Shown here one piece after another: positions 54,801-64,000 of a stretch of DNA of 64,000 nucleotides (position 1 is the first letter of the stretch; each line of letters opens with the position of its first letter). Under the pieces are notes generated by a model, which had not been told where the DNA came from, searched no databases, and saw only the letters and a program-made list of their open reading frames with translations. The translations under genes were made by a program, and so were the position numbers. The stretch comes from Blattamonas nauphoetae. Lineage: Eukaryota; Preaxostyla; Oxymonadida. The stretch spans positions 62,001-126,000 of the forward strand of contig JARBJD010000129.1 of assembly GCA_033064195.1 (NCBI GenBank). The letters run 5' to 3'.

Positions 54801-56480
54801 GGATCTCTGGATGAAGGTGTTGACGTACCCTCTCATCGAGGTTGATAGTGTTGAAAGGGAGGAGCGTACGGACGACTTCCACACCCTGTCAGACCTAACT
54901 TCAATAGTTGTGGAAACCTTCGGTGTGAGGTTCCGATCGTTGGAACCTCGAGAATGATGCTCTCTTGCTTGATGGTATCGCATCACCTCACACCGCACAA
55001 ACACGTCATGGTCTGACTATATCGAAGAATCCAATGCGAAAACTCAAAACGCGATCCAAGGTCGATATCTAGATAGGGGGGCTTCTCCCTTGTAAACTGA
55101 TGAATTTTTGATCATTCCATGATCGCTAAAGAGGCTTGTATTCCATGCGTAGAGAAACTCTCATCCGAATCCGAAGAGGTTCTTGAATCTGTGAAAGATC
55201 CTTTCCCGCCAACGTCTTGTTATAGTATGACATTGTCACTGACATCACTAAGGTCATAACCATGACTATCATATCGGCCAAATGCGCCTGAGATGGCGAT
55301 CCGAGTTGCTGAATCTCCCTTCGCGATGACGAAAAAATCGTGCTGCTGCGACGATACACCGATGAGCTGAAGCAAGTTAAGAGTTGTTGCATTATAGATC
55401 TGTGGTGAATACAGCCCGAGTAACGTCATTTTCCTCCATTTTCCCAACGACAGGTGTTGGCGTTTTATTCATCAATCATCGTCGCATTAACATTGAATTC
55501 GGCAGCAATGGATCAATTATGTTTTTCAGTGTTTCTTCCTGGAATAGTGAGTCGCCCATGGAGCTTCAATTTGATTGGATGTGTCGTTTGAGAATTGGGA
55601 GATGCTGATTGAGGATGTCCATTATTTTTATCGTTTTTTTTTTTTTGGAGAACTCTTTGGTTGATTTGAGGTAGTGATGTTCAATCACATCATCCTGCAC
55701 ATTGTCGATGATGACGGAAGGACCGAAGGCATTTTGATTGACTGTGTTAGTCCGCCCCGGGAAGTCAGAATACTCCTGGGAAATTGATGATACCATCCTG
55801 ATTGATACAAGAGAGACGCAGAGGGGAGAGAAACAAGACGCGAAGCGTCAGATCATCCCCAAAACTATGTTCCTGTTTTTCTTCTTGCTGGGTGTTCTCG
55901 AACGTTCTCTCTTTGGTGTGGATCTGCACTAGTGGCGTGATGGTTGCTTCTGATCGATCCTAAACAACGATGATGTCGACAGCGATCATTGTTGTGCGAG
56001 GCTGTCGACTCGGAAAGTTGATGGTTGTAGGCTGTATGTGTTTCAGCTTTTTCAAAATATTGTCAAATAAGACACTCGGTTGGCGACTGCATCCATCTTT
56101 CAGAAGGATGAAGGAGTTTTTGACCGTTTGACGCGAGTCTTGTTGAAAAGCTGAAATATGATCAATGTAGCTATTTTGATCTCTCGAAACGAGTAAGTCA
56201 GTTGTGCAACGGGTGATTCATTCCTCTTGACTTGTAGGAAACTTTCTGGTAAGTTCAGCACAATTGTATTTCAATGGACTTTGCTCGAACTTGTGATCAC
56301 TGTTGCGTGCTTTCCTTAACTTTGTGCAGTATTTGAGTGAGTCTGATCTGTTGAGTACGTATTGGCGGGTTGCATGGATGGTTTTATTAACGAAAACAGA
56401 TCAGTAATAGTTGAATCCATTTGGAATAAAAGGACCTATGGGCCACTTCACTGACCTTTATCTCAATGGAGTGGGAGCTG
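51820..56480. mobile_element. decayed large insertion with inverted ends, family not established
   Basis: Bases about 51820-51880 (CTCCCACTCCATTGAG, AGTGAAGTGGCCCATAGG) are inverted at about 56432-56480. In between are about 4.6 kb without any intact gene, only scattered short protein-like fragments mostly on the minus strand. A further inverted match links 52066-52120 to 56467-56520, so the flanks themselves are rearranged. This looks like an old, heavily broken element; a large DNA transposon or a Polinton-like fossil are possible, but no diagnostic protein is recognised. Confidence 0.45.
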
Positions 56481-57203
56481 AAGGTTTGTGAGGAGCGACT
56501 GGTAAGGGAGCTCCTCCACTCCCTCCCCACACAGCCCATCCGCTCTCACTCTCGCCCACCATTCCCAAAATCTCAAGAAGCTTCCTCGCTGCCCCTCACT
56601 GCGACACAAGACACCGATCCACCACAAAACCAACGAAGTCTGAAAGTGATGCCGTTGAGGAGCGATCAACACGGATCAGCTCGTCCAGCCCTGCCTGCCC
56701 TTCCCGGCACAGCTCGCCCACCAGAAATGCCGACGATTCTGTGAATGTCCCATAGCACTCTGCGATCACCGATTTGAAGCGGGTTGTGGTGTCAAAGCGA
56801 GAGACGAGACAAAATTGGGAGACACCCTGTCTTCCTGTTCAGAGCGGATGAACGCCAACACTTCGACGAGGAAGGCAGCCATTAGTGACTCGATTTGGTG
56901 GGAACGATGGGCAAGTTGCTCTCCATGACAACTTTGAGGGAGAGATGCGTTTACCCCTTTTTGAACTCGGATGAACGCCATCACTTCGTCCTGCGATGGA
57001 AGGGTCGGCTAGTTTTGATTCATTTTCTTATATTCTTCGTGTCTTGCTCTGTTTTGTGCCTTTTGGACATCTACGTCATCTCAATCTCCTTCTTTCTCTC
57101 CAGTTTTGTTCTGACCCATAACGAGTGTTTTTTATCCAACTCAGTTTGAATTGCCGATATTCCACAGAAAACATCCACTTTCTCACGTACTGCACGCTCT
57201 GCT
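56481..57203. repeat. 5' flank unit of paralogue P3
   Basis: From about 56580 (CTTCCTCGCTGCCCCTCACT) to the P3 start, this block recurs before P4 (about 58722-59219) and P5 (about 60690-61187). No gene is recognised in it. It holds the conserved GACCCATAACGAGTG stretch about 85-90 bases upstream of the start codon. Confidence 0.7.
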
Positions 57204-57206
57204 ATG
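57183..57206 (+). promoter_or_regulatory. conserved start-proximal element of P3
   Basis: TCACGTACTGCACGCTCTGC immediately before the ATG, as in P1, P4 and P5. Confidence 0.45.
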
Positions 57207-58217
57207 TCTATCCCTCAGGTCCCATCTTCAATGGATTCTTCACCGTTCCTGAATTGGGATGAGAAAGAGCTTACAACTGAACACGAAAAGGCAGTTGTCT
57301 TTGGGTCTCTTGCTGCTACTGTGAAGATACAGCCTCAACTTGATGTCTGTCTGGAAGCTAAAGCAGTGCAGTTTCTGAAATCTTTGTCTTGGGATGGAGA
57401 TTCTGCTGATGCTTTTCTCAGAAGCGTTCCATCGTCACCTGATGATTGGGCGACCACATTCGTACAGTCTATTGTGGAGCTCACTTCTTCTGCCAGTCAG
57501 ACAATTGTCCCAGCAGCAATGAAGTTGCTCTATGACCTGTTGTGGCGTTGCTCAGCCAAAACCCACCTTGACCTGATCAAAGCGGATATGATCCCCCAAA
57601 TCATCGCCACTCTTAACCCCCTGTCTCTTTCTTTGGCTGAAACAATCGATATTCACACTCATCTCCTTTTAAGCCTCCGCCAGTCTCTCTTACCCTCAAC
57701 TCCATTTGGTCTCGCCGAACTCGGAATTGGAGCTGGTGATGAACGACAAGCTGTTTACACGACGATCTTACAGCAAGTTGTGGCACCTTCGGAGAAGTAC
57801 ATTTCGCATTTGTGCGTGAACCGTTACATGATCACCAATGGAGACATGCCCGACTATTTACTGACCTTCTTCGCCCAGCTGCTCAAAATATGTGCATACT
57901 ATCAACTGGCAATGGATTACGTTCTTCATATGCCAGTAGTTCTCACAATCCCAAGTTGTCTGACATTCTTCGAAAATGCCTTCTCAATCTGGAATTTTCT
58001 GGATAGAATGATCGATGCCCAGCAGGAATGGACCAACGCAAAGGGAGAAGAGCGACAGATGGGGAAGACAGTGCAGTGAATGCTGAGAATGGAGGGCATC
58101 GAAGCTGTGATTGAGGAAAGGCTCAGAAACAACCAAGAATCGCCCTCCGGACAAATTGTTGTTGCCTTTTCGATCGGATGGAACAATCTACAGGACATGA
58201 ATTTACCATGGAGTTAA
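57204..58217 (+). pseudogene. helical family protein, paralogue P3, with one in-frame TGA
   Basis: The frame is open from MSIPQVPSSMDSSPFLNWD to a TGA at 58077-58079 after GKTVQ (291 residues). The same frame then continues MLRMEGIEAVIEERLRNN to a TAA at 58215-58217. In the P6 copy the matching codon is TGG, so TGG to TGA is a simple explanation. Loss would remove the last 45 residues, the most conserved C-terminal block. It is either a young pseudogene or a short form. All other family blocks are present. Confidence 0.7.
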
Positions 58218-59219
58218 TTGAAGCCGACAAGAACCAGCGAACGTTTCGACCTGTTTCTGACTTCTTTCGAGCATCAGGGTTTGTTTGTCGTCGTTTATCC
58301 GCTCTGGAATCACCTCAGCCGTCCCAACTCAACGCAAGACGTCTTCAGGATTTTTTTCGAAACCACAATCTCGCTCACGTCTTGTGGACATCCGCTGTCT
58401 GACTTGATGCCCCAAAGCGACGACATCATCGATCACTTTTGTCGTCTGTCCGATTCCATCTTTGAACGAACAGACCGCCAGCGAGGAGAAGAGGAAGGGA
58501 AGCTCACCTCCCTCATCCCAACACATCCACTGTCCGCTCCAGCCACTGCTCCATCCTCCTCTCACACGGCCCCACGGGCCACACCCACGCCCCGCCCTCC
58601 TTCTCCATCGACACCGCTTCAAGCAGCCCCAACAGTCCTCCCTCCATCCATCTCTCACACAACTCGTCCACTCCACTCTCATCTTTCACTCTCGCCCACC
58701 CTCCCCAACATTTCAAGCACCTTCCTCTCTGCCCCTCGCTACGACGCAAGACACCGATCCTCCACAAAACAAACAAAGTCTGAAAGTGAAGCCGTTGAGG
58801 AGCGACCAACACGGATCGGTTCGAAAAGCCCTGCCTGCCCTTCCCCGCTCAGATCGCCCACCAGAAACACCGACGATTCTCTGACTGTCCCACAACACTC
58901 CGCGATCGCCGATTTAAAACGGGTTGTGGGCATCAAAGCGAGAGACGAGAAAAGATTGGGAGACGCCATGTCTTCCTGTTCAGAGAGGATGAACGCCATC
59001 ACTTCGTCCAGCGAAGGAAGAATTCTCTTCTTTGATTCATTTTCTGTTATTCTTCGTTTCTTGCTTTGTATTGTGACTTTCGGGCATCTATTTCATCTCA
59101 ATCTCCTTCTTTCTCACAACTGTGATATGACCCATAAAAAGCGTTTTTTTCACCGACTCAATTCGAATAGCCAATATTCAACTAAAACAACCACATTTTC
59201 ACGTACTGCACGCTCTGCT
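58218..59219. repeat. spacer and 5' flank unit of paralogue P4
   Basis: Bases 58722-59219 are the second copy of the family 5' flank. Bases 58218-58720 include pyrimidine-rich sequence related to the flank near 56500. A long frame crosses this region but it merely reads through flank and repeats. Confidence 0.6.
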
Positions 59220-59222
59220 ATG
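59199..59222 (+). promoter_or_regulatory. conserved start-proximal element of P4
   Basis: Same 20-base motif TCACGTACTGCACGCTCTGC directly before the ATG at 59220. Confidence 0.45.
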
Positions 59223-59793
59223 TCTCTCGCTTGGGTTCCGTTTTCAATGGATTGCTCACCGTTCCTGAATTGGAATGATAAAGAGCTTGAAACTGTCCAC
59301 GAAAAGGCAGTTGTCTTTCGGTCTCTTGTTGCTACTTTGAAGATACAGCCTCAACTTGATGTCTCTCTGGAAGCAAAAGCCGTTAAAGTTCTCGAATCTG
59401 TGGATCTGGCTGATGTTGATTCGACAGTTGCTTTTCTCAACAGTTTTGCATCGAGATCTGATAATTCATTGACGAACTTCATTCAATCCATTGTAGTGCT
59501 CCTTTCTTGTGCCAAGCAGATGATTACAACAGCTGCAATGAAGATGCTCGGAAATCTGTTCTGGTCCTGTTCAGCTAACATCAATCTTACCTTCGCTAAA
59601 GCTGATCTCATCCCTCGACTCATCATCACTCTCAATCCACAGTCTCTTTCATTGACAGAACCAGTGGATATCCACATCAATCTCATGAGAATCATCCGCC
59701 TATCTCTCTGGCTTGCAACTCCAAATGGTCTCTCCTGTCTCAGAATTAACGATCGGAATGAAGAACTAACTGTTCATGAGACGGTCTTGAAGC
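59220..59793 (+). pseudogene. helical family protein, paralogue P4, 3' third replaced by repeats
   Basis: Starts MSLAWVPFSMDCSPFLNWND and follows P1 closely for about 191 residues, to VHETVLKQ. There the homology ends abruptly and pyrimidine-rich repeat DNA begins, still in an open frame. The PSEKY...LCRNR and MLRMEG blocks are missing. The junction suggests unequal recombination between minisatellite and gene copies. Probably non-functional. Confidence 0.75.
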
Positions 59794-60600
59794 AATTTTC
59801 CCCCTCCATTCCGCCTCCCACTCCTTTTCGTCCCATCTCATCACCACTGGTTCTATCCCATTGCCCAAATTCTCGGAAACTCAATCCATTTCCATCCACC
59901 ATTTGGATTGTCCTTCCTTGCCAGTTGAGCTCACATCCAAATATCCATTTTATGATGAAGACTTTCCACATTTCCAAGAACCTTTCCTTTCCTTCACCAC
60001 AACTGTCCCACTTCCTTTCCTCGACTCTTTCACCTCCTCTCCTCTCACCACCCACTCCACTCCCTCCTTCCTTCATTCTCATCCACTCCTCCCTCCACCC
60101 CCACACTCCCCTCTTTCTCTTCCCACCCCCACTTTGCCTCTCAGCCACCTTCCTCCTCCACTCCCTCCCTCTCACTCCACCTCCACACTCGCCACACCCT
60201 TCCTCTCTCTCCCTCCCTCCACCTCTCATTCAGCCACACACTCCCCACCCTTCCTCTCCCTCCCCCTCCACTCTGCCACTCATCCTTCCTCTCTCTCCCT
60301 CCCTCCACCTCTCCACCTCAGCCACACTCTTCCTCTCTCTCCTCCCTCCCTCCACCTCCACACCTCCTTGCCTCCGCCCACCCTCCTCTCCTCCCTCCCT
60401 CCACCTCTCACACCTTCCTCCCTCCTCCCTCCTCAGCCACCTCCTCCTGCTCTCGCCGCCCCTTCCTCTCTCCTCCCTCCCTCCACCTCTCACACAGCCG
60501 CTCAGCCACACACTCGCCCACCCTTCCTCTCTCCTCCCTCCTTCCACCTCCCACACTGCCAATCAGCCGCACACTCGCCTTGTCCTCCTTCCCCACCGAC
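59794..60600 (+). repeat. pyrimidine-rich degenerate minisatellite
   Basis: A C/T-rich stretch built from TTCCTCTC, CTCCCTCCCTCCACCTC and GCCACACACTCGCCCAC pieces, becoming regular near 60480-60570, where it matches the 51.2-kb minisatellite. It lies between truncated P4 and the flank of P5. Confidence 0.8.
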
Positions 60601-61187
60601 CCCGCTTCAAGCAGCCCCACACTCCTTTCACTACGGCCTCACCCCACAGCTCTTCCGCTCACCCACCCTTCCTAACAACTCAAACAGCTTCCTCGCTGCC
60701 CCTCACTGCGACACACGACACTGATCTTCCACAAAACCAACGAAGTCTGAAAGTGATGCCGTTGAGGAGCGATCAACACGGATCAGCTCGTCCAGCCCTG
60801 CCTGCCCTTCCCCGCACACCACGAACACCAGAAACGCCGACGATTCTGCAAATCTCCCACAACACACTACGATCGCCGATTTGAAGCGGATTGAGGGCAT
60901 CAAAGCGAGAGACGAGAAAAGATTGGGAGACGCCCTGTCTTCCTGTTCAGAGCGGATGAACGCCAACACTTCGTCCTGCGAAGGAAGAATTCTCTTCTTT
61001 GATTCATTTTGTGTTATTCTTCGTTTCTTGCTTTGTATTGTGCCTTTTGGTCGTCTATTTCATTATAATCTCCTTCTTTCTCACAGTTTTGATTTGACCC
61101 ATAACGAGTGTTTTTTTCGCCGAAACAATCAGAATTGCCGATATCCCACTGAAGCAGCCATATTTTCCGAGTACTGCACGCTTTGCT
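60601..61187. repeat. 5' flank unit of paralogue P5
   Basis: Third copy of the flank (from about 60690, CTTCCTCGCTGCCCCTCACT) running to the P5 start codon. No gene is recognised. Confidence 0.65.
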
Positions 61188-61190
61188 ATG
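61167..61190 (+). promoter_or_regulatory. conserved start-proximal element of P5
   Basis: A slightly changed copy (CGAGTACTGCACGCTTTGC) of the motif before the P5 ATG. Confidence 0.4.
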
Positions 61191-61541
61191 TCCTTCACTA
61201 AGTTTTCATTTTCAATGGATTGCTCGCCGTTCCTGAATTGGAATGGAGAAAAGCTTGACACTGTCCACGAAAAAGCAGTTGTCTTTCAGTCTCTTGTTGC
61301 TACTTTGAAGATACAGCCTCAACTTGATGTCTGTCTGGAAGCTAAAGCAGTAAATGTTATCAGATCTGCGGATATATCCGAAAAGAAATCAACAGATGAT
61401 TTTCTCAGCAGCTTTGGACCAACCAGTGATGACACGCTGATCAATTACGTACAGTGCATCTTTGTGCTCATTTCTTCTGCCAATAAGGCCATCACCACCG
61501 CAACAATGGGCTTGCTCCATTTTCTCTCAGTGTTCTGTTCA
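61188..61541 (+). pseudogene. helical family protein, paralogue P5, truncated
   Basis: 118 residues match the family (MSFTKFSFSMDCSPFLNWNG to MGLLHFLSVFCS), then homology stops and a chance tail EFFRHY ends the frame at 61562. P6, which resumes downstream, has MGMLHFLSVYCSAEVRLALV at this point. P5 is therefore a 5' fragment. Confidence 0.75.
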
Positions 61542-62574
61542 GAATTTTTTCGACACTACTAATCACTCATAACTATTTCAGAAATGGTGTCCATTAAACG
61601 TGAAAATGCTTTAATACCCAGAAATCGAACACGGAAAATGAGACTTTTTCTCCACCAAAATATTTAAAAATAGTGCAGCCCGCACTGTTGTTGAAATAAA
61701 GGTTAATGTTCTCCAAAATTCTTGTTGTCGAGATGATATTCCCTTTATTTGAGGAAATTGGCATCAACGGAAGATCTTCTCTTTTTGATAAAAGGAGAGA
61801 GAGGAAATGAGAAAAGAATGACAGACTATTGGATTCGAAGTTAAGAAGTTGACGTGGTTGTCAACACCAATATTCGGATGTGTAGCGAAAATTGGAGGCG
61901 GTTTCACCCTGTGGAAATTCGTCACTAGAAAGTGCCAAATATGGTGTGAAACTGATTAATACTGTCCATCATTATCAATTTCGGTAAATTAGAAACTTCC
62001 ACTGAAGCGATCGTGAGATATGGATGGCTCATTTCACGATGGTCAGTCGCACTTGAGCCTGTATTCTCTGATAATATTGATTCGACTATGGAATAAAAAA
62101 GAGAATAACGTGTTGAGGAAGATATGCTTTACTCTGGAAGTGCTTGATACAGTCTTCTGTCCGTGGTCTCTCAATCCCAGTTTTGGTTTTCCTAGTTTTC
62201 GGGGACGTTTCGGAAATTCCTTCAAAGAAATTGTTCCTGCAAGTACATTTTCCAATAAAATTCTGAAAATGAAGAAAAGTGAGGGAAACAAAGAAAAAGA
62301 CAGATCATTCAATGAAACAGGAAAATTTGTCCAGGCCACCTTTGATCAGTCGCAATCACGCATTGGTTTGATTCTGTTCTTTCCTCATCTATTCATTCTT
62401 CTTCACTTTTGGGTTTCGGTTAGGTAATTCGCGTGTTTTGATAAGCTAAAAAAATGAAATATGGGTATTGTGACTCTGTGATTTAGAAGCGAAATTGAGA
62501 AATGGACCACCGGAAGTTATATAAAACACTATTTTGATTGTAATTCTTGAGGGAACAAAAGATCGAAGATTGGG
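61542..62574. other. spacer between P5 and P6
   Basis: About 1 kb of AT-rich sequence with no family similarity and no recognised gene. It could be an inserted or deletion-joined segment; no inverted ends or target duplication were found. Confidence 0.35.
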
Positions 62575-64000
62575 ACCCAAATCACTCAAATTGGAATGGA
62601 GAAACGCTTGAAACTATCCCCGAAAAAGCAGTTGTCTTTCAGTCTCTCGTTGCTACTTTGAAGTTACAGCCTCAACTTGATGTCTCTCTGGAAGCTAAAG
62701 TCGTGGATGTTCTCGAATCTGTGGGTTAGTCCAAAGGGAAATCAACAGATGATTTTCTCAACAGTTTTGCATCGAGAGCTGATGAATCGTTCAACAATTT
62801 CGTGCAGTGCATCTTTGTGCTCATTTCTTCTGCCAATAAGGCCATCACCACCGCAACAATGGGCATGCTCCATTTTCTCTCCGTGTATTGTTCGGCTGAA
62901 GTCCGACTTGCCCTCGTCAAAGCGGATCTAATCCCCCAAATCATCAACTCTCTCAATCCACTGTCTCTTTCGTTTGTCGAAGCAGACAATATCCACACCT
63001 CTCTCATTTTAATCATCCGCCAGTTTCTCACGCTCGCAGCTCCACTTGGTCTCGCCCGACTCAGAATTGAACATGACGATGAACGGGCATGGGTTTAATA
63101 TAGCTGGTGGTTTTGAAATATGGCTGGTGCAACGAGTTTAGTATGGCTGGTGGTGGATTTCTGAAGAAATATGGAAGCTATCACCATAAAGTATTCCGAT
63201 ATGGTAAGGATGAGATCCCCAGAGAAGGTGTAGAAGTGAAAAAACCGCATAAAAGTCATGAAAAGTCTCAATTCCTCCGATCAAGATTGATCAAAACAGA
63301 TTGCACTTTTTTCACTCAATGAATATCGATTTAGAAAAATAATGTGTTTTTAACAAAATAATGTGCAAAACAGACAGTAATCAAAATAAAGTGAACATTC
63401 TTGTCCTGTGAAGTGATTGTTATCAAGGATTTCTGATTTTCGCCTCTCATTTTTGAAGGGCCTATCCTCCACTGACTGTTCCGCCTCTCTCTATTGTTGT
63501 GAAAAGAGATGACAAGAAGGAAATGGAACGATTTTGTATGTTATAACCCCCAGATGACCATCTTTTAGTGATAGGTCACAACCAGCTATACTAAACTTCA
63601 CCAGCTATACTAAACCCATGCCGATGAACGACACGCTGTTCACGAGACGGTCTTGAAGCAAGTTCTCGCCCCTTCCGAGAAGTATATTTACCATTTATGC
63701 ACAAACCGCACTTCGAACGTCGATTTGGATCTATCAAGGCATTTTCTGGAACTCCTGTCCTTTCCCCTCGAAATATGTCCATCCTATCAACCAACTTTGG
63801 ATATTGTTCTTCATATGCCCGTCTTTCTCACGATCCCCAGTTGTCTCACAACCTTCGAAAATGAAGACTCAATCTGGAATTTCCTGAATGAAATGAACCG
63901 TACCCAGCTGGAATGGAACGAAACAAGGGGAGACCAGCTGCAGATGGGGAAGACAGTGCAGTGGATGTTGAGAATGGAGGGCATCGAAGATGCGATTGAG
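62575..64000 (+). pseudogene. helical family protein, paralogue P6, broken and cut by the window end
   Basis: Similarity starts at NWNGETLETIPEKAVVFQSL; the usual MDCSPFLN start is lost. A TAG interrupts the frame at about 62727 after LESVG, and the frame then continues through SANKAITTATMGMLHFLS and LVKADLIPQIINSLNPLSLS. A 537-bp element sits at 63086-63622 inside DDERHAVHETVLKQ. After it come PSEKYIYHLCTNRTSN, VFLTIPSCLTTFENED and MLRMEGIEDAIE at the window edge. Besides the insertion, the lost start and the stop show an older decay. Confidence 0.75.
63086..63622. mobile_element. non-autonomous element, 537 bp, 8-bp target duplication
   Basis: Inverted ends GGCATGGGTTTA followed by (A/G)TATAGCTGGTG, flanked by GATGAACG (63078-63085 and 63623-63630). 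Two or three subterminal copies of TTTAGTATAGCTGGTG type lie at each end. There is no coding region. End sequence GGCATG, subterminal repeats and an 8-bp duplication make it look like a relative of the 46726 element. Without it the P6 frame reads on. Confidence 0.85.

Noticed and set aside
27822-58217. Reassigned genetic code (TGA or TAG as sense)
   Set aside because: The large housekeeping genes contain no internal in-frame TGA, TAA or TAG; the stops occur only in decaying family copies.
58218-60884. 888-codon open frame on the plus strand
   Set aside because: It joins P3 downstream DNA, a repeated flank, the real P4 fragment and pyrimidine-rich repeats. Only the P4 part has family similarity; the rest is open by composition.
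61542-62574. Transposon between P5 and P6
   Set aside because: No inverted ends or target duplication could be found, and P5 and P6 overlap in homology, so they are two copies rather than one split gene.

Overview
This is nuclear DNA of a single-celled eukaryote. The evidence is split genes with very short GT-AG introns (31-44 nt in several genes), a tRNA-Tyr gene with a 9-nt intron, and eukaryote-only proteins (P4-ATPase flippase, coronin, E2 ubiquitin-conjugating enzyme, leucine-rich-repeat PP2C phosphatase). The very expanded families of about 340-residue alpha-helical proteins resemble those I associate with the oxymonad Blattamonas nauphoetae. That species guess is inference from memory, not a search result. 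Stop codon use looks standard.

Layout. 1-2762: a Tc1/mariner/IS630-type transposon with inverted repeats of about 620 bp, cut by the window start. 4.7-24.5 kb: a conserved-looking host block with a small two-exon gene, tRNA-Tyr(GTA), a giant single-exon P-loop protein (2,673 aa), a phospholipid flippase and a six-exon LRR-PP2C phosphatase. 25-37.5 kb: five paralogues (A-E, minus strand), each with a first exon of 34 or 52 nt and a 42-nt intron at the same place, interrupted by a gene for an E2 enzyme. Segments around them are duplicated and have been hit separately by a hAT-like element, a Tc1-like element (whose empty site survives in the duplicate) and an intact pogo-like element. 40.4-44.2 kb: coronin and a seven-exon gene for a 616-aa helical protein.

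44.8-64 kb: a second set of paralogues (P1-P6, plus strand) of the same broad family, mostly broken. P1 is intact. P2 is an otherwise open frame carrying two transposons (one with an 8-bp target duplication, one a 1.57-kb fold-back element with TA duplication). P3 has one in-frame stop, P4 runs into pyrimidine-rich minisatellite DNA, P5 is truncated, and P6 carries another 8-bp-duplication element and leaves the window. A roughly 60-bp minisatellite (51.2-51.8 kb) and a decayed 4.6-kb insertion (51.8-56.5 kb) lie among them.

The housekeeping genes have no evident shared pathway. The notable theme is a fast-duplicating family of helical proteins of unknown function, with three transposon insertions precisely inside family coding exons. 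All exon models were built by eye from splice signals and reading frame; their summed lengths are multiples of three.
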